Positions 31,388 to 41,764 of a stretch of 41,764 nucleotides of DNA are shown here, in pieces. The stretch is from Zygnema cylindricum. Taxonomy: Eukaryota > Streptophyta > Zygnematophyceae > Zygnematales > Zygnemataceae. The stretch covers positions 1-41,764 of the forward strand of contig JBBHKE010002070.1 of the NCBI GenBank assembly GCA_037447655.1, read 5' to 3'. The notes under the pieces were generated by a model. That model made no database searches, had not been told where the DNA came from, and worked only from the letters and a program-made list of their open reading frames with translations. Numbering within the stretch: the stretch's first letter is position 1; the number at the start of each line of letters is the position of its first letter. The translations under genes and the position numbers were made by a program.

Positions 31388-32455
31388 GGGTAATTTCGCA
31401 TGTAACTGAAACTTTAGCCTTGTAAGTTTGTTTTTAGCGAAGATTCTCCGTACTACTTTCGGAGCATTCGTATGTAAATAAATGAAGTCGCTACTTTAGA
31501 TTGTGACGGATGTAGACGCGGGTGTAATTTGTGACGTCTGTACACGACTACAAAACTCGCGACAATTGATGACGTTTATAGAATAGCGACGGTTATAGAC
31601 TTATGGGCGTCTAGCTACTTGTGACATTATAGATGTTAAAGGGTTTGGTGACATTTTGACGTCACGCTCAAATTATGACAGCGTCGACGTCACAAATTAT
31701 AAAATTTTGCCATGGTTTCCCGAATTTGTTTTTTAGTCTTTTCTCACTCTACTTGCCATTAAAATACGCCCAAACCTGGTCATAAAACATCGTTTTAAGA
31801 GATATTTCATTTGATACCATTATTGACGTTTTTAATTGCAAGAATTGTGAGATAGACGCGGTAGTGGGAGCGGGAGAGAGAGAGAGAGGAGCTTTCATGG
31901 ACTTCGCTTTTGCGAAATGGCGTCCGTTGGTCGAGACCCCCTCTACGGCCCTTGTACGGAAAAAAACGCACGGGAAAAAGTCACGCACAGGTTGGAAACC
32001 GTGCAATGGGTTTTTTTTTCGTTGGTCGAGACCCCTCCACGGCCCTTGTACGGAAAAAAACGCACGGAAAAAAGTCACGCACAGGTTGGAAACGTGCAAT
32101 GGGTTTTTTTTTTGGTATTACGGGCAGAAAAATTATCAAAAACTTTCGACACGTGCGACAACATCTGCCTATTCGCTCACCTCATGGAACTTTATTTAAA
32201 ATCACCTTGCGAGGTGATTTTATATAAAGTTTGAAGATGAGCTGAAAGGACGCGAAAGTGGGTAAAAATGCGCTAAACGACAAATTGCATCGCGCTAGAC
32301 GACAAACTACAGTACATGTAAAGTTTAAAGGAAACGCAACTTGTACGGCGGTTATTTCAATTTTCTGGTACGGCTGCGGATTTTCTCGTTTTTTTCTAAT
32401 TTATGGAGGAAAACGACAGAAAATAACTGTAACTTTAGCACATGCGAAAGTACCC
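31388..32455 (+). mobile_element. 1068-bp TIR element, family B, copy 3
   Basis: Ends are GGGTAATTTCGCATGT and GGGTACTTTCGCATGT (right, reverse-complemented), flanked by TTA (31385-31387) and TAA (32456-32458). Its order matches the copy at 21143-22989, with subterminal TGTAGACG words, TGACGTCA boxes, CCATGGTTTCCCG, a GA-rich tract and the 24-bp palindrome with one changed base near 32199-32222. It is longer than the others because of a 95-bp internal duplication. Confidence 0.82.
31926..32115. repeat. 95-bp tandem duplication inside TIR element B3
   Basis: Two copies start GTTGGTCGAGACCCC at 31926 and 32021 and end in a T-run. The other family B copies have one unit each, so this duplication is specific to this copy. 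Confidence 0.88.
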
Positions 32456-32458
32456 TAA

Positions 32459-33368
32459 GGGTGACGCAGAGTGTTCAGTAGCGACTCCATGTAAAGGTCT
32501 GACAATATGTTACAGACAGTTACAAGTCAAGCTTTGAACTGGATTGATTTCGTGCGTACAATAACGACAAAATGATCATCAATCAATAGCAGCCACGTGG
32601 TAAATCAAACATAACAGCGGTATCCAAATTCGCGAGAAACTTGTGCTGAATCCTGAAGAGTTCAAACTTTAACAGCAACTAATTGGTATTCACCACGTAA
32701 TACGCCACATGGTTCCCCGAGCGTAGAAATCGCATGGCGTAACTGGCACATTCTGCGGATAACTGACACGTGGTTCTGCTATAATTTAGCCAAGCATTAA
32801 GAGACATGACTATAATATCCGAGATTCCTAAATCAAGACTTCGCTGAAAGTATATTCTTTTGTCTGTGTACATTGCACTTGGATCGCACGTTCCACGCTG
32901 CAAATTTCATGATGTTTAATTGTTTACACATGTAAATACATACAGCTTTAAGTGGTACTATATTGAGTGCGCAATTTCTGGAAGTACGTGGCATCTTTTA
33001 AACCACTTTTTTTGTTAGTAATAGCTGTTAATTCTGGTATCCATTTTCGGTGCCCTGAACCCGCACCCTTACGAACTTTTAACTGGACGTGGTACAGCTT
33101 GTCTGGAGCACTCGATCTAAATTTTTGCTATCCGCACCGTACGAAAACGCACGGAAAACTAGCTGAGTGGACACCTAACTAAATATTCCCAGAAGCGACG
33201 GATAAAAACTGAGCCAAAACTGTAAGAGAATCTTTTTTCACACTTGCCAAGCATTCACACTACCGTTATTATTCACAATTTTGTTTTGATTACAGTAAAT
33301 TGTGCTGTCGTCTGTACGCTTCCTCTTTTTTCTGCTTGATATACTTCTAAAATATTCTCTTCTCTCCT
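32459..33368. other. region upstream of SQD2
   Basis: The first bases after the TIR element (GGGTGACGCAG) resemble the family F terminus but the likeness soon stops. A GATAAAAAC stretch near 33201 could act as a TATA element. No ORF is supported. The promoter and 5' UTR of SQD2 must lie in the distal part. Confidence 0.4.
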
Positions 33369-36300
33369 ATGGCTACCTCTTGCAATTCTGTCTCCTTCGT
33401 TTCTCTAAATCCTGCGAATCCGTTTGTCTCTCCTCCTCAAACTTCCAAAGGCTCTCCGCAACAAAGCATAAAAGCCCCTGCTCTTCTTACTGCTAAACTT
33501 AATCGTAATAGCTTTGGAAGACCTGACCTTAGTCAAGAATTCTCTAGGCGAGTCAGTCTTAGCCAGCAGAATCAACGTTTGTCCGGTAGTGCCGGGAAAA
33601 TCATGTCTGGACAGACAGATTCTTTATTATCTGCTACAGGACCATCCGATGCTTCAACTTCGGCTGTAGCAGATGATGACCTTCTATTACAGTGGGGAAG
33701 GAGACCTCGTCGTATTGCTCTCTTTGTCGAACCATCTCCATTTGCGTAAGGATATTTTATCAAGATTTTATGTTTTCTTTTTTAAACATCTTCCTGACTT
33801 CTTAGCATGTGAAGCACCAATGGAATGATATACAAAAATTGTATTATACGTGAATAGTTACTTGGATGAAAAAGTATTTTTAACAAATTTACCTTGTCCA
33901 TAGATTCTTCTCGACAAAGGTGGATAACCCGGCAATGTACCTGTGATATGATATGAATTTTGTGATGGTTTTCTACTGCTGTAGATTTTATTTTTTATTT
34001 TCTCTTTCTTTTTCTTTATTCTGTTGTCAGTTTTCTTAGGTAATGTTTTCTTGTTGTAGGCATTGGTTCAATTTTATGGAAATTGGCATTTGTACTGTTA
34101 ATCAATTTATGGAAATCGTTTTCTGTACGGTTGACTCAAGATGTTCGTTTTTGCTTTGTGCAGTCTTTTTTCTTATGCAGTCGACCCCTTTTTTTCTTTT
34201 TTGATTCATTTTGCAATCTAATGGACAACGGGATTCTATATTCTTTTTTGACAATGATTCTTTACAACAGATTGTAGTTGTCAAGGTCTTGTTGGTACTC
34301 GAATAACATGGTTTTTATGAAGTCCAGTTATCTGACTTGAGTGTAATGTTTGCAGGTATGTGTGTGGTTATAAAAATCGTTTCCAGAATTTCATTCGTTA
34401 TCTTCGCGAGATGGGAGATGAGGTGAGAATAAATCACATGAGCATCTTTACAGAGAGATTTTTTTATTATAATAAATGATTGCTGCTTCAGCTGCTATGG
34501 AGGCTGAGAACTCTCTCTCTCTCTCCTTCTCTCCCTCCCTCTCTCTCTCCCCTCCCCCCCCCTTTTCTGTCTCTCTCTCCACCTCTTATTTGTAGCTTTC
34601 TTTGTTTTTGTTCTCTAGAAGCACTTTGAAAAATTTATCATCCGAATGATTTAAGGTTTGAGGTTTTCTGCAGCCTTGTACGCGGATATAATGTCAAGAA
34701 AAATTATTATGACAAAAAAAAATGATTGATTTTTCAGGTGCTAATTGTTACCACTCACAAGGGCGTACCAAAGGAGTTTTACGGTGCAAAAGTCATTGGT
34801 TCTTGGAGGTAAGATTCGTTTCTCTTTCAGGGTAATTACACATTCGCAATTACTAGTGTTAGTGGCCAATAATTGCTGCAATCATTCAGAAAATGTACAA
34901 TCCGTCCATTTATTTGTACAGTTACTCTGATGACTCACAAGGCCCGTAATCACGTAAATGTAGTTACCCTAGTATCAAACTAATTATTACACGAAATGTG
35001 GAACCTAATATCGTCTTATGAAAGTTTTGGGGCAAGATTTGGGCAAGTGCTTAAAAAAAGAGATTAAAATCAGGAACATATCTGACCTACAGCTCATTTT
35101 GGCCTTGTTATTGCAGCTTCCCTTGTCCCTGGTACAACATTCTTCCTCTGTCCCTTGCACTTAGTCCTCGGATTGTGAAGGAAGTTTCGGATTTCAAGCC
35201 TGATATTATTCATGCCTCCTCACCTGGGGTGATGGTAAGCGAGCTATGTTGTTTGAGCATAGGTTTTTTGTTCAGTTTTTATTTTTTTGTTTTGTTTGTT
35301 GGAACTTTTGCCTAATTTAAAGCACTGGCCGGAGGAGAGGGAGAGGCAGGGAAAGGGAGGGGGAGGGAGAGGGACTGGGGGATGGGGAGGAAAGGACAGG
35401 AGGCAGGGTAGGGAGAGGGAAGGGAGAGAGGACGAGGGAGAGGGAGGGTGAAGAAGTTGTGCCTAATTAGCCCTAATGATTTTCCTGCCATGGATTATCA
35501 GACGCTGAATAAAGAAAGTGTTTTTTCATGTTTATTTTCCTGTTGATTTTTGAGGGATCTATGCATTTTCATAGACCTTGTTTGAAAAATCTGTTCCTTT
35601 TTTTTTGTCTTTTGGGAGTGCCGTTTTTCTTTCTGTTCAAAGCTTAGTTCTTTGAATCACAGCCTGCCTTTTAATATATTTTTTTAATTGGTTTACTTTT
35701 GCAGTGCATTGGTGCCCTTATAATTGCAAAGATGTTGAGCCTCCCTCTCGTCCTTTCTTATCACACTCATGTACCTGTGTGAGTACTTCACCTGAATTTC
35801 TGAACCAATTAAAACCAATCTTGTGGCATTTGACACTTTCCTATTGCAAGTTCTGGCTGGGATGTCTTTCAGGCATGTTTTCCGGCCATGGTTTTCTGCC
35901 ACTCTTTACTACAATTATATTTATAGCCAGTTTCTTTTCATGATGTTATCTATATCATCCACATTAATTGTGGGACATGTGGTGCACATGTAAATGCTTA
36001 TGCAGGTATATTCCAAAGTATACATTCTCCTTTTTGGTGGGACCAATGTGGGGTCTTATTCGTACGTGACTATCCGTTACTCTTTGAATTGTTTAAAATT
36101 TGTTTGTTATGCCTGTTATGTGAGTTAACATCAGCTTTCTTCCTATAAAACTCACTTATGCTATTGTAATTTGCTGACTATATCCAAATATCTGCAGTGA
36201 CAGTAGTATTTTTGGTGAAACATTTTTGTCTTTAGTTTTATCTACTATTTGATATTATAACGGCTTCTGCCGAGCTGGTTTTAAAGTCATTAATTGCGAG

Positions 36301-39300
36301 TAATTTACATTTTTTCTAAACTAATTTGCAGGACTATTACATCGCGCGGCTGATATCACTCTTGTCACGTCACATGTCCTTGGAAAAGAATTGGCCGCAT
36401 ATGGAGCTGCGTTGTGTGAGTGATAGATTTTTAAATTGATTTTTGTTTTTAAAATATTTTTTCATTTTTAAATAGATATTATTACAACTTTTACAACATA
36501 GAGGTATTGTCTTTTTGTTTTATTCGGTTATGCTGTGTGTAAAACTTCTTTCATTTGAATTTCAAACTTTTTTTGCTGAAGTTTTTCTATGCCTTCTCTG
36601 ATGAATTAGTCATTACAGTTTTATGTTTAGTCACCCAGAAAACTACATTTTCGTCAATTCACGTTTTTCATAATTTTTTTCTCTGTGCCCACAATGGACT
36701 ATTAAAAGCAGCTTAATTGGGCATTTTAAAAGTTTTTATTTCTATTCCTTTTATGTCCAAGCACTTGCCTTTGGACATTATTTGGAGGCAGGTAGTTTGG
36801 CCTCAAATGGGACTGATTGACATTTGTTTGTACCATCAAATTATTCATAGGTCCAAAATTCTTAGGTCCTAAATCTATCTTTAAGATTTCTATGGATTTT
36901 CCGTTACAGCTAGTCGAATCAAGGTGTGGCGAAAAGGAGTGGACTCAGAAAGCTTTCACCCACGGTTCAAAAGTGACGAAATTCGGCGAAAACTCACGTA
37001 TGGCTCTGAGGCCTATTTCCTTCATATACTTTTTGCAATATAATGTCGCTCCTATTGTTCTGAATTTGCTATCGCCGTCGATGTTTTTCCTTTAGCGGAT
37101 TATTTCTGAAAGTGGTAGTATAAATAGTCCGTTTTATTTACTTTTGACTTGGGTAACATTTGCACACAACATTTGCACATTGTATGGTTGTTTTTTTGTG
37201 TGTGATGTATTTTTTATGCTTGTCTTTTCGACATTGAAGGAAGTCGTTGACACTTTGGGTGGATTATTGCTGCAGAAATGGAGAGCCAGAGAAGCCATTG
37301 ATTGTTCATGTGGGCAGACTAGGGGCTGAGAAGAACTTGGATCTCCTCAAACCGTAAGAGACTTGAAACTAGATGGACATTTTGTTTTCCTAATATACTC
37401 TTTTTGTATTGTGTTCAATGTATATTTTCATGGCTAATTTTCAATTTCTAATTGTTTCTGTCAATTGTTGCTGTCACGGTGAAGACATTTCTGCTATGCT
37501 TGTGAACTTTATTTGCTATGGCAAATATGTCACTTTGTCAAGTATTTGGCACAAACTTTCTGGATTTTTCTGTTTCAGTCAGACCAGTTTAGAAATATTC
37601 CTTAGATTTTTTCTATGCTTACCAGTCTATGAATTGCAGCACAGGTTTGAAACTTTTGTTTTGCAACCACATCCTCATCTTGTTTTTATTCATCCTTTTC
37701 ACCTACTAGTTTTTGTTGATGTTTTTCTACAGAATTTTGGAGAGACTACCTGGAGCTCGACTTGCTCTTATTGGTGATGGGCCCTACAGGTGAGACGATA
37801 ATTCATTATAGAAGAAGGTTTAATTTGCTTCTAGATGACATGCCACAGCAGTTCCATTTTTGCAGGACATTGGGCGAAGCCATGGAGCACGTATAAATTG
37901 GCTTTTACAGAAAGTCTTAATTGCCTTCTTAAATCTACTTTTGACAAGTCCCTGGATTTAATTAGGAAAAGTCTGTGCAGGCGGTTACATGTCAAGTTTT
38001 AGTTTTCTTTTCTGTCCTGTAATTAAGCATGATAACATGTGAAAATCAAGATTATATGCATGTTCAAATAACTTCCTCAAGAGATCTGGGGTATTATGCA
38101 TTAGGTTCTGCATCATTTGTTGTAATCATCAGCTCTGTACTCGCTTCAGGTGCCAATTTTTTGCACCCCTATACATGGCGTTTATGGTCTGAAGTACACC
38201 TTACATCGCTCTCAGAGTTAGTGAATGATTAGGGTTAAAGCAGCGTATATTATTAATTACACGATAATATGTTTTGTCGCGTGGCTCATTTATGGGTCAC
38301 TTGATTAAATAGTAATATTAACACTCATTTTATGATTTTGGGTCAAAAATCATGCATTCAAATTAGAGCTATTAACTCTAATAGCCCTGCATGTAGTACC
38401 TGCGTTTTATTGGTTAACACGAATTCTGATAGACATTAAAAGACGTTTGGCACATCAAATTTCAATTGATATTGGGTGATACGTTATTTGGACAATGGTT
38501 TATTTGGTAGGTTGTAAAATTTCACGCTGCTAGCATTGTGATATAAATAGCAATAGTTTATTTTTCAAGACTATACAGGTTTCCAGTGTATCACAAAAAT
38601 ATGAGTTTGTAGAAATGGTTATTGAATTTCCGGCGACTCAGTAATTTGACATACTCTTATCGCGATTCATGCTGCAAGCATGAATTTTTAAGACGCGACA
38701 ACAGTCTTTGTCATATTGAGTACTGCCTATACACATTGTGTAGACAAAACGTGATATACTTTTGTTCAATTCATGATGAATACGTCTATCTGATGTTATA
38801 TTGCGGCACTATCTGTGTGCCCCATTAAATGGTGTGGAAAGCGTCAAACATCCATGGACAATAGTACTTTCGCATCCACATTATTACTTTTTCCCATTCT
38901 AATTAGGGCCGTGGTTTGCATTTCCTGAAATGCAAATCTGCTTGAAGCCAATGCTTTTCTCAGGAGTCGCAAATCCAGTTACCCGAGCTGTTTTCCTTCT
39001 GTAGGGTTTGAAAGAAAGGCGTATGCGTGTGCTGTACACACTAGTATAGGTTCAACATTATGGACACAGAAATGTTCTGGTCCACAGTATTGTGGAAGAT
39101 TATTTTATCCAAGTTCATCTGAACAGTGAGCATGTGGGGAATCTAATTTTGCCCTGCATACATTTGTGAGCCAAACAAATGTTTATGATAGTCCATTGTA
39201 CAATTCTACACAGTGGTCTGTTATTATCCTCACTCTTTAAAGTAACTCTGCTAGTTATGGGGTTCATTGTATTCCTAACCTACATTCCTCGCCGATTGTT

Positions 39301-41412
39301 AAACAGCGATTAACCACCCTATCATTACTATGTTTTATGAAGTGCCTCATAAATGGTGATGTTTTCCGCATCCGCACGAAGTACTGTATGGTCAAGCAAA
39401 TGTCTGTGAATGCAACTAAGTCACACTGACATTGAATAACCAAATAGGTAGTGTCCCCAATCATTTTTGACGTGTATTTCCTTTTGTGAGAAATTGAGCA
39501 GTTAAAACTTTTTGACCGATGGGTCGAACGCTGCCTTAATTTAAAAGCAAGTTATATCTAGTTGGAATGACTGATAAGGTAGAGTTAATATGGTGGATGA
39601 TACGGCAAATGGATATTCGTTTTTCTTTATTTCTATAGAAGGGTGGCTACGGAGAAGACACGCGTTGTGTTTAGGATAATCTTACTCTAATAGATGAATG
39701 ACAGTTCGTTTTACTTGCAGATTTCGCAAGCCCTGTTGTTACGTTAGAATTGGTAGATAGATCATTCAAACATAAACGCTTGGCCAATTTTCATGGTTAT
39801 TGCTAACTTGCTGTATTTTTAGCCTTGAGCTACTTTATCGGAATCTAATGTGAAATTCCCACTGGATGTTTTCTGTAGATGTAGATGTCAAAACGACTTT
39901 ATGCACATCTTATTCCTATTTCTTGGCAATACTTTAAAAAAAGTGTTTGATAATTCGTGTGAAGCTTTGTAAAAGCATTTTTACAAGCTTTGGCAGTTAT
40001 TGGATCTCGATAGTTGGCGGCTTAGTTATCGCTTTTCTCAAAGTTAACATAGCTTTAGGTGAGAATGCTAAATAATCCCAGCATGTCTTAGCAAGTAAAA
40101 AGATATGAGGAATATAAGAAAAGTGACCGTTGATACTTTCTGTGAAACAGTTCTCATTAAAATTCATCTAGAGGGTTATACTCTTGAGAAAAAACAATGT
40201 TATTGAGGTCACAGCACAGATATTGGATTAAGTGGGAAGCCACACTGAAGGAATGCAAATGATGCAAATGAAAATGTATCAGTTTCCTCCTCTTTTTTTT
40301 CCACACCAAAAACTTTTGTAAATCTTTTCTCATTGAACTTTTCTGTCACTACTTCTGTCTAAATCCTGGACGGACGAAGGGAAAAAGTCGCAAATTTAAC
40401 TCTTTGTTTTTGTCACTGAATTGACTTTTGAAAGAAGTGTGTAAAAGTGGTCAAACTCTCTTCTCACCGTTTTCTATTCGGATGTACGGATGTGCATTTC
40501 GTTTGTATTTTATTTTTTTATTTTTTGGGTCATGTTTCCCTGGGGTTGAATGTGATAGTAACACTTACTTATATAATGGTTAAGTGTAAAACACATTTAT
40601 GTTGATCCCAAGATGCAAAGCACTTTGAGCTGAGCTTTCGGTCTAAGGGTGCAAAGTACTTTAGGACGAAGGCTTGGGTCTTGACCTTTCTCTTGGGAAA
40701 GGTAATGTGGGTTTTTAGTTTTCCTGTTACTTTCGTCCTTCAATGGAAGCAGGAATGGAAAACTTCAATTGGATAAGGCTGTTGATTTGCTGCAAAGAAA
40801 AGCGGGTGGCATTAACAGGGATGGTGCAGAAGATACTGGTATCCAATAAGAAATAATCTTTTCTGGTCAGAGGAAAATACATGTTCTTCTAAATCAGTGT
40901 TTTTTCTTTTTCTTTTTCGTTATTCTTTTGTTGCCAGGCCTGAATTGGAAAAAATGTTCGAAGGAACTTCAACGGTATTCACAGGAATGCTTCAAGGAGA
41001 AGAACTCTCGGCTGCTTATGCTTCAGGAGATGTTTTTATTACTCCTTCAGAATCTGAAACTTTAGGATTTGTGGTTCTTGAAGCTATGGCTTCCGGAGTT
41101 CCTGTAGTCGCAGCTCGGGCCGGTGGTATTCCCGATATTGTCAGTCAAGATGGAGTGACAGGGTTTCTATTTGAACCGGGAAGTGTGGATGACGCAGTAG
41201 GAAAATTGAAACAACTTCTCGATTCAGAACTGTTGAGGAAACAAATGTCTACTGCGGCTAGGGCAGATGTTGAAAAGTTTGATTGGAGGGCAAGTACAAG
41301 GTCGGTACGGGAGGAAGCCTATAGTGCAGCTGTACACTTTTTCAATGAGAAGAAACAATCGAAGGGGAATTGGTTGCCATGGGTATCAAAGAAAGAGGGT
41401 TGGGCAGCTTAA
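33369..41412 (+). CDS. SQD2: sulfoquinovosyltransferase SQD2, chloroplast, 11 exons, 514 aa
   Basis: Transfers sulfoquinovose from UDP-sulfoquinovose to diacylglycerol, the last step of sulfolipid (SQDG) synthesis at plastid membranes. Exons: 33369-33745, 34356-34422, 34738-34808, 35117-35234, 35705-35778, 36006-36061, 36332-36415, 36910-36997, 37276-37353, 37733-37789, 40938-41412. All introns are GT-AG and the total is 1545 bases, in frame; 514 residues match the roughly 510 of plant SQD2. Residues 1 to about 100 are rich in Ser/Thr/Asn/Gln, as in a transit peptide. The GT4 (GT-B fold) domain starts RPRRIALFVEPSPFAYVCGY (112), includes SYHTHVPVYIPKY, KGVDSESFHPRF, HVGRLGAEKN and IGDGPY, and has the E-x7-E motif (Glu397, Glu405) in PSESETLGFVVLEAMASG. 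No defects are seen. The close match to land-plant SQD2 makes the call secure; the start is the first ATG of the open N-terminal exon. Confidence 0.96.
34507..34590 (+). repeat. CT-rich simple repeat in SQD2 intron 2
   Basis: A nearly pure pyrimidine tract of CTCTCT and CCCTC words with a C-run near 34552-34562. On the pre-mRNA it would be a CU-rich element of the type bound by PTB-like proteins. Confidence 0.85.
35328..35455 (+). repeat. GA/GGG-rich tract in SQD2 intron 4
   Basis: About 125 bases of GAGGGAGGG-type purine sequence with many GGG runs. It could form G-quadruplexes on the transcript and is broadly complementary to the CT tract in intron 2. Confidence 0.85.
37790..40937 (+). other. 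SQD2 intron 10, 3.1 kb
   Basis: This intron is five times longer than any other in the gene (others 227-610 bases). No TIR or LTR element is recognisable in it. A stop-free, exon-like block lies near 40753-40838. The rest is AT-rich without supported features. Confidence 0.7.
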
Positions 41413-41764
41413 AGATAAATCTCTGAGGGTGGGATATAGGGAGAGATTGCTCGTTCCATATTTGACGGTAGTGCCTCGTCTTGTTTATAAGATTGAAAGA
41501 ATTGTAAATGTCTCACAAGCAAAAAGGTAAAAGGAACAGGTCTTCTGTTACATTTCGTTGCCTTTTTTGGAGATCAGAAAATTTTTAGTTTCCCCATTTA
41601 GTTATTAACATTTTGGCGCAAAAATAATTTTGATCAGTCATTGGAAGCGATGCTACACTATTTTTACCGAGCTGTTGTGACATTGTGATCCAGACTACTA
41701 TTCTCTCCCTCTCTCGCTCTCCCTCGCTCTCTCCCTCCGCCTCTCCCTCTACACTCTTGCGCTC
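41413..41764. other. SQD2 3' flank ending in a CT-rich simple repeat
   Basis: The first part is presumably 3' UTR; no canonical AATAAA is seen. From about 41703 to 41756 the sequence is CTCTCCCTC-type simple repeat running to the window edge. Confidence 0.6.

Noticed and set aside
41267-41530. ORF running past the SQD2 stop
   Set aside because: It is another frame of the last SQD2 exon; the SQD2 frame matches the family to the TAA at 41410-41412.

Overview
This is eukaryotic nuclear DNA, AT-rich, with spliceosomal GT-AG introns. It almost certainly comes from a plant or streptophyte alga. The one gene I can name with confidence is a chloroplast-type sulfoquinovosyltransferase (SQD2) whose deduced protein is close to land-plant SQD2 along its length. 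The abundant Ty1/copia elements and small TIR elements also fit a plant genome. I cannot name a species.

Layout. Positions 1-9204 hold two decayed copies of one Ty1/copia retrotransposon in the order internal-LTR-internal-LTR, sharing the middle LTR (2772-3820); the last LTR is 8158-9204. The array interrupts an older TIR element whose right end follows at 9205-9364. Positions 9368-12678 are gene-poor, with a 228-bp foldback MITE (10111-10338) and a 918-bp TIR element (10598-11515). Positions 12679 to about 16200 hold a third, minus-strand copia relic that has lost its reverse-transcriptase core. Positions about 16200-19470 are sparse, with one possible small membrane-protein gene on the minus strand (18067-18285). 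Positions 19474-22989 are three TIR elements that abut at shared TAA triplets; the second and third lie head to head, and the third is split by an 887-bp solo LTR with a clean 5-bp duplication. A hAT-type element (23703-24544), a second copy of the 9205-9364 TIR end and a 32-bp minisatellite with five-unit higher-order structure (25968-26302) follow.

Genes. A two-exon gene (27341-29712) encodes a very acidic protein of about 611 residues that I do not recognise. A fourth full TIR element of the 20-23 kb family lies at 31388-32455. SQD2 occupies 33369-41412: eleven exons join in frame to 514 residues, with a plastid transit-like N-terminus and a GT4 glycosyltransferase domain. It would catalyse the last step of sulfolipid (SQDG) synthesis in plastids. 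The window ends in a CT-rich simple repeat.

The genes do not form a pathway; the window is two genes in a repeat-dominated landscape. The most unusual signals are an antisense tRNA-Arg-like module in the same part of all four copia-type LTRs, the abutting and inverted TIR-element cluster with its conserved 24-bp perfect palindrome, and complementary CU-rich and GA-rich tracts flanking an in-frame pair of SQD2 exons.
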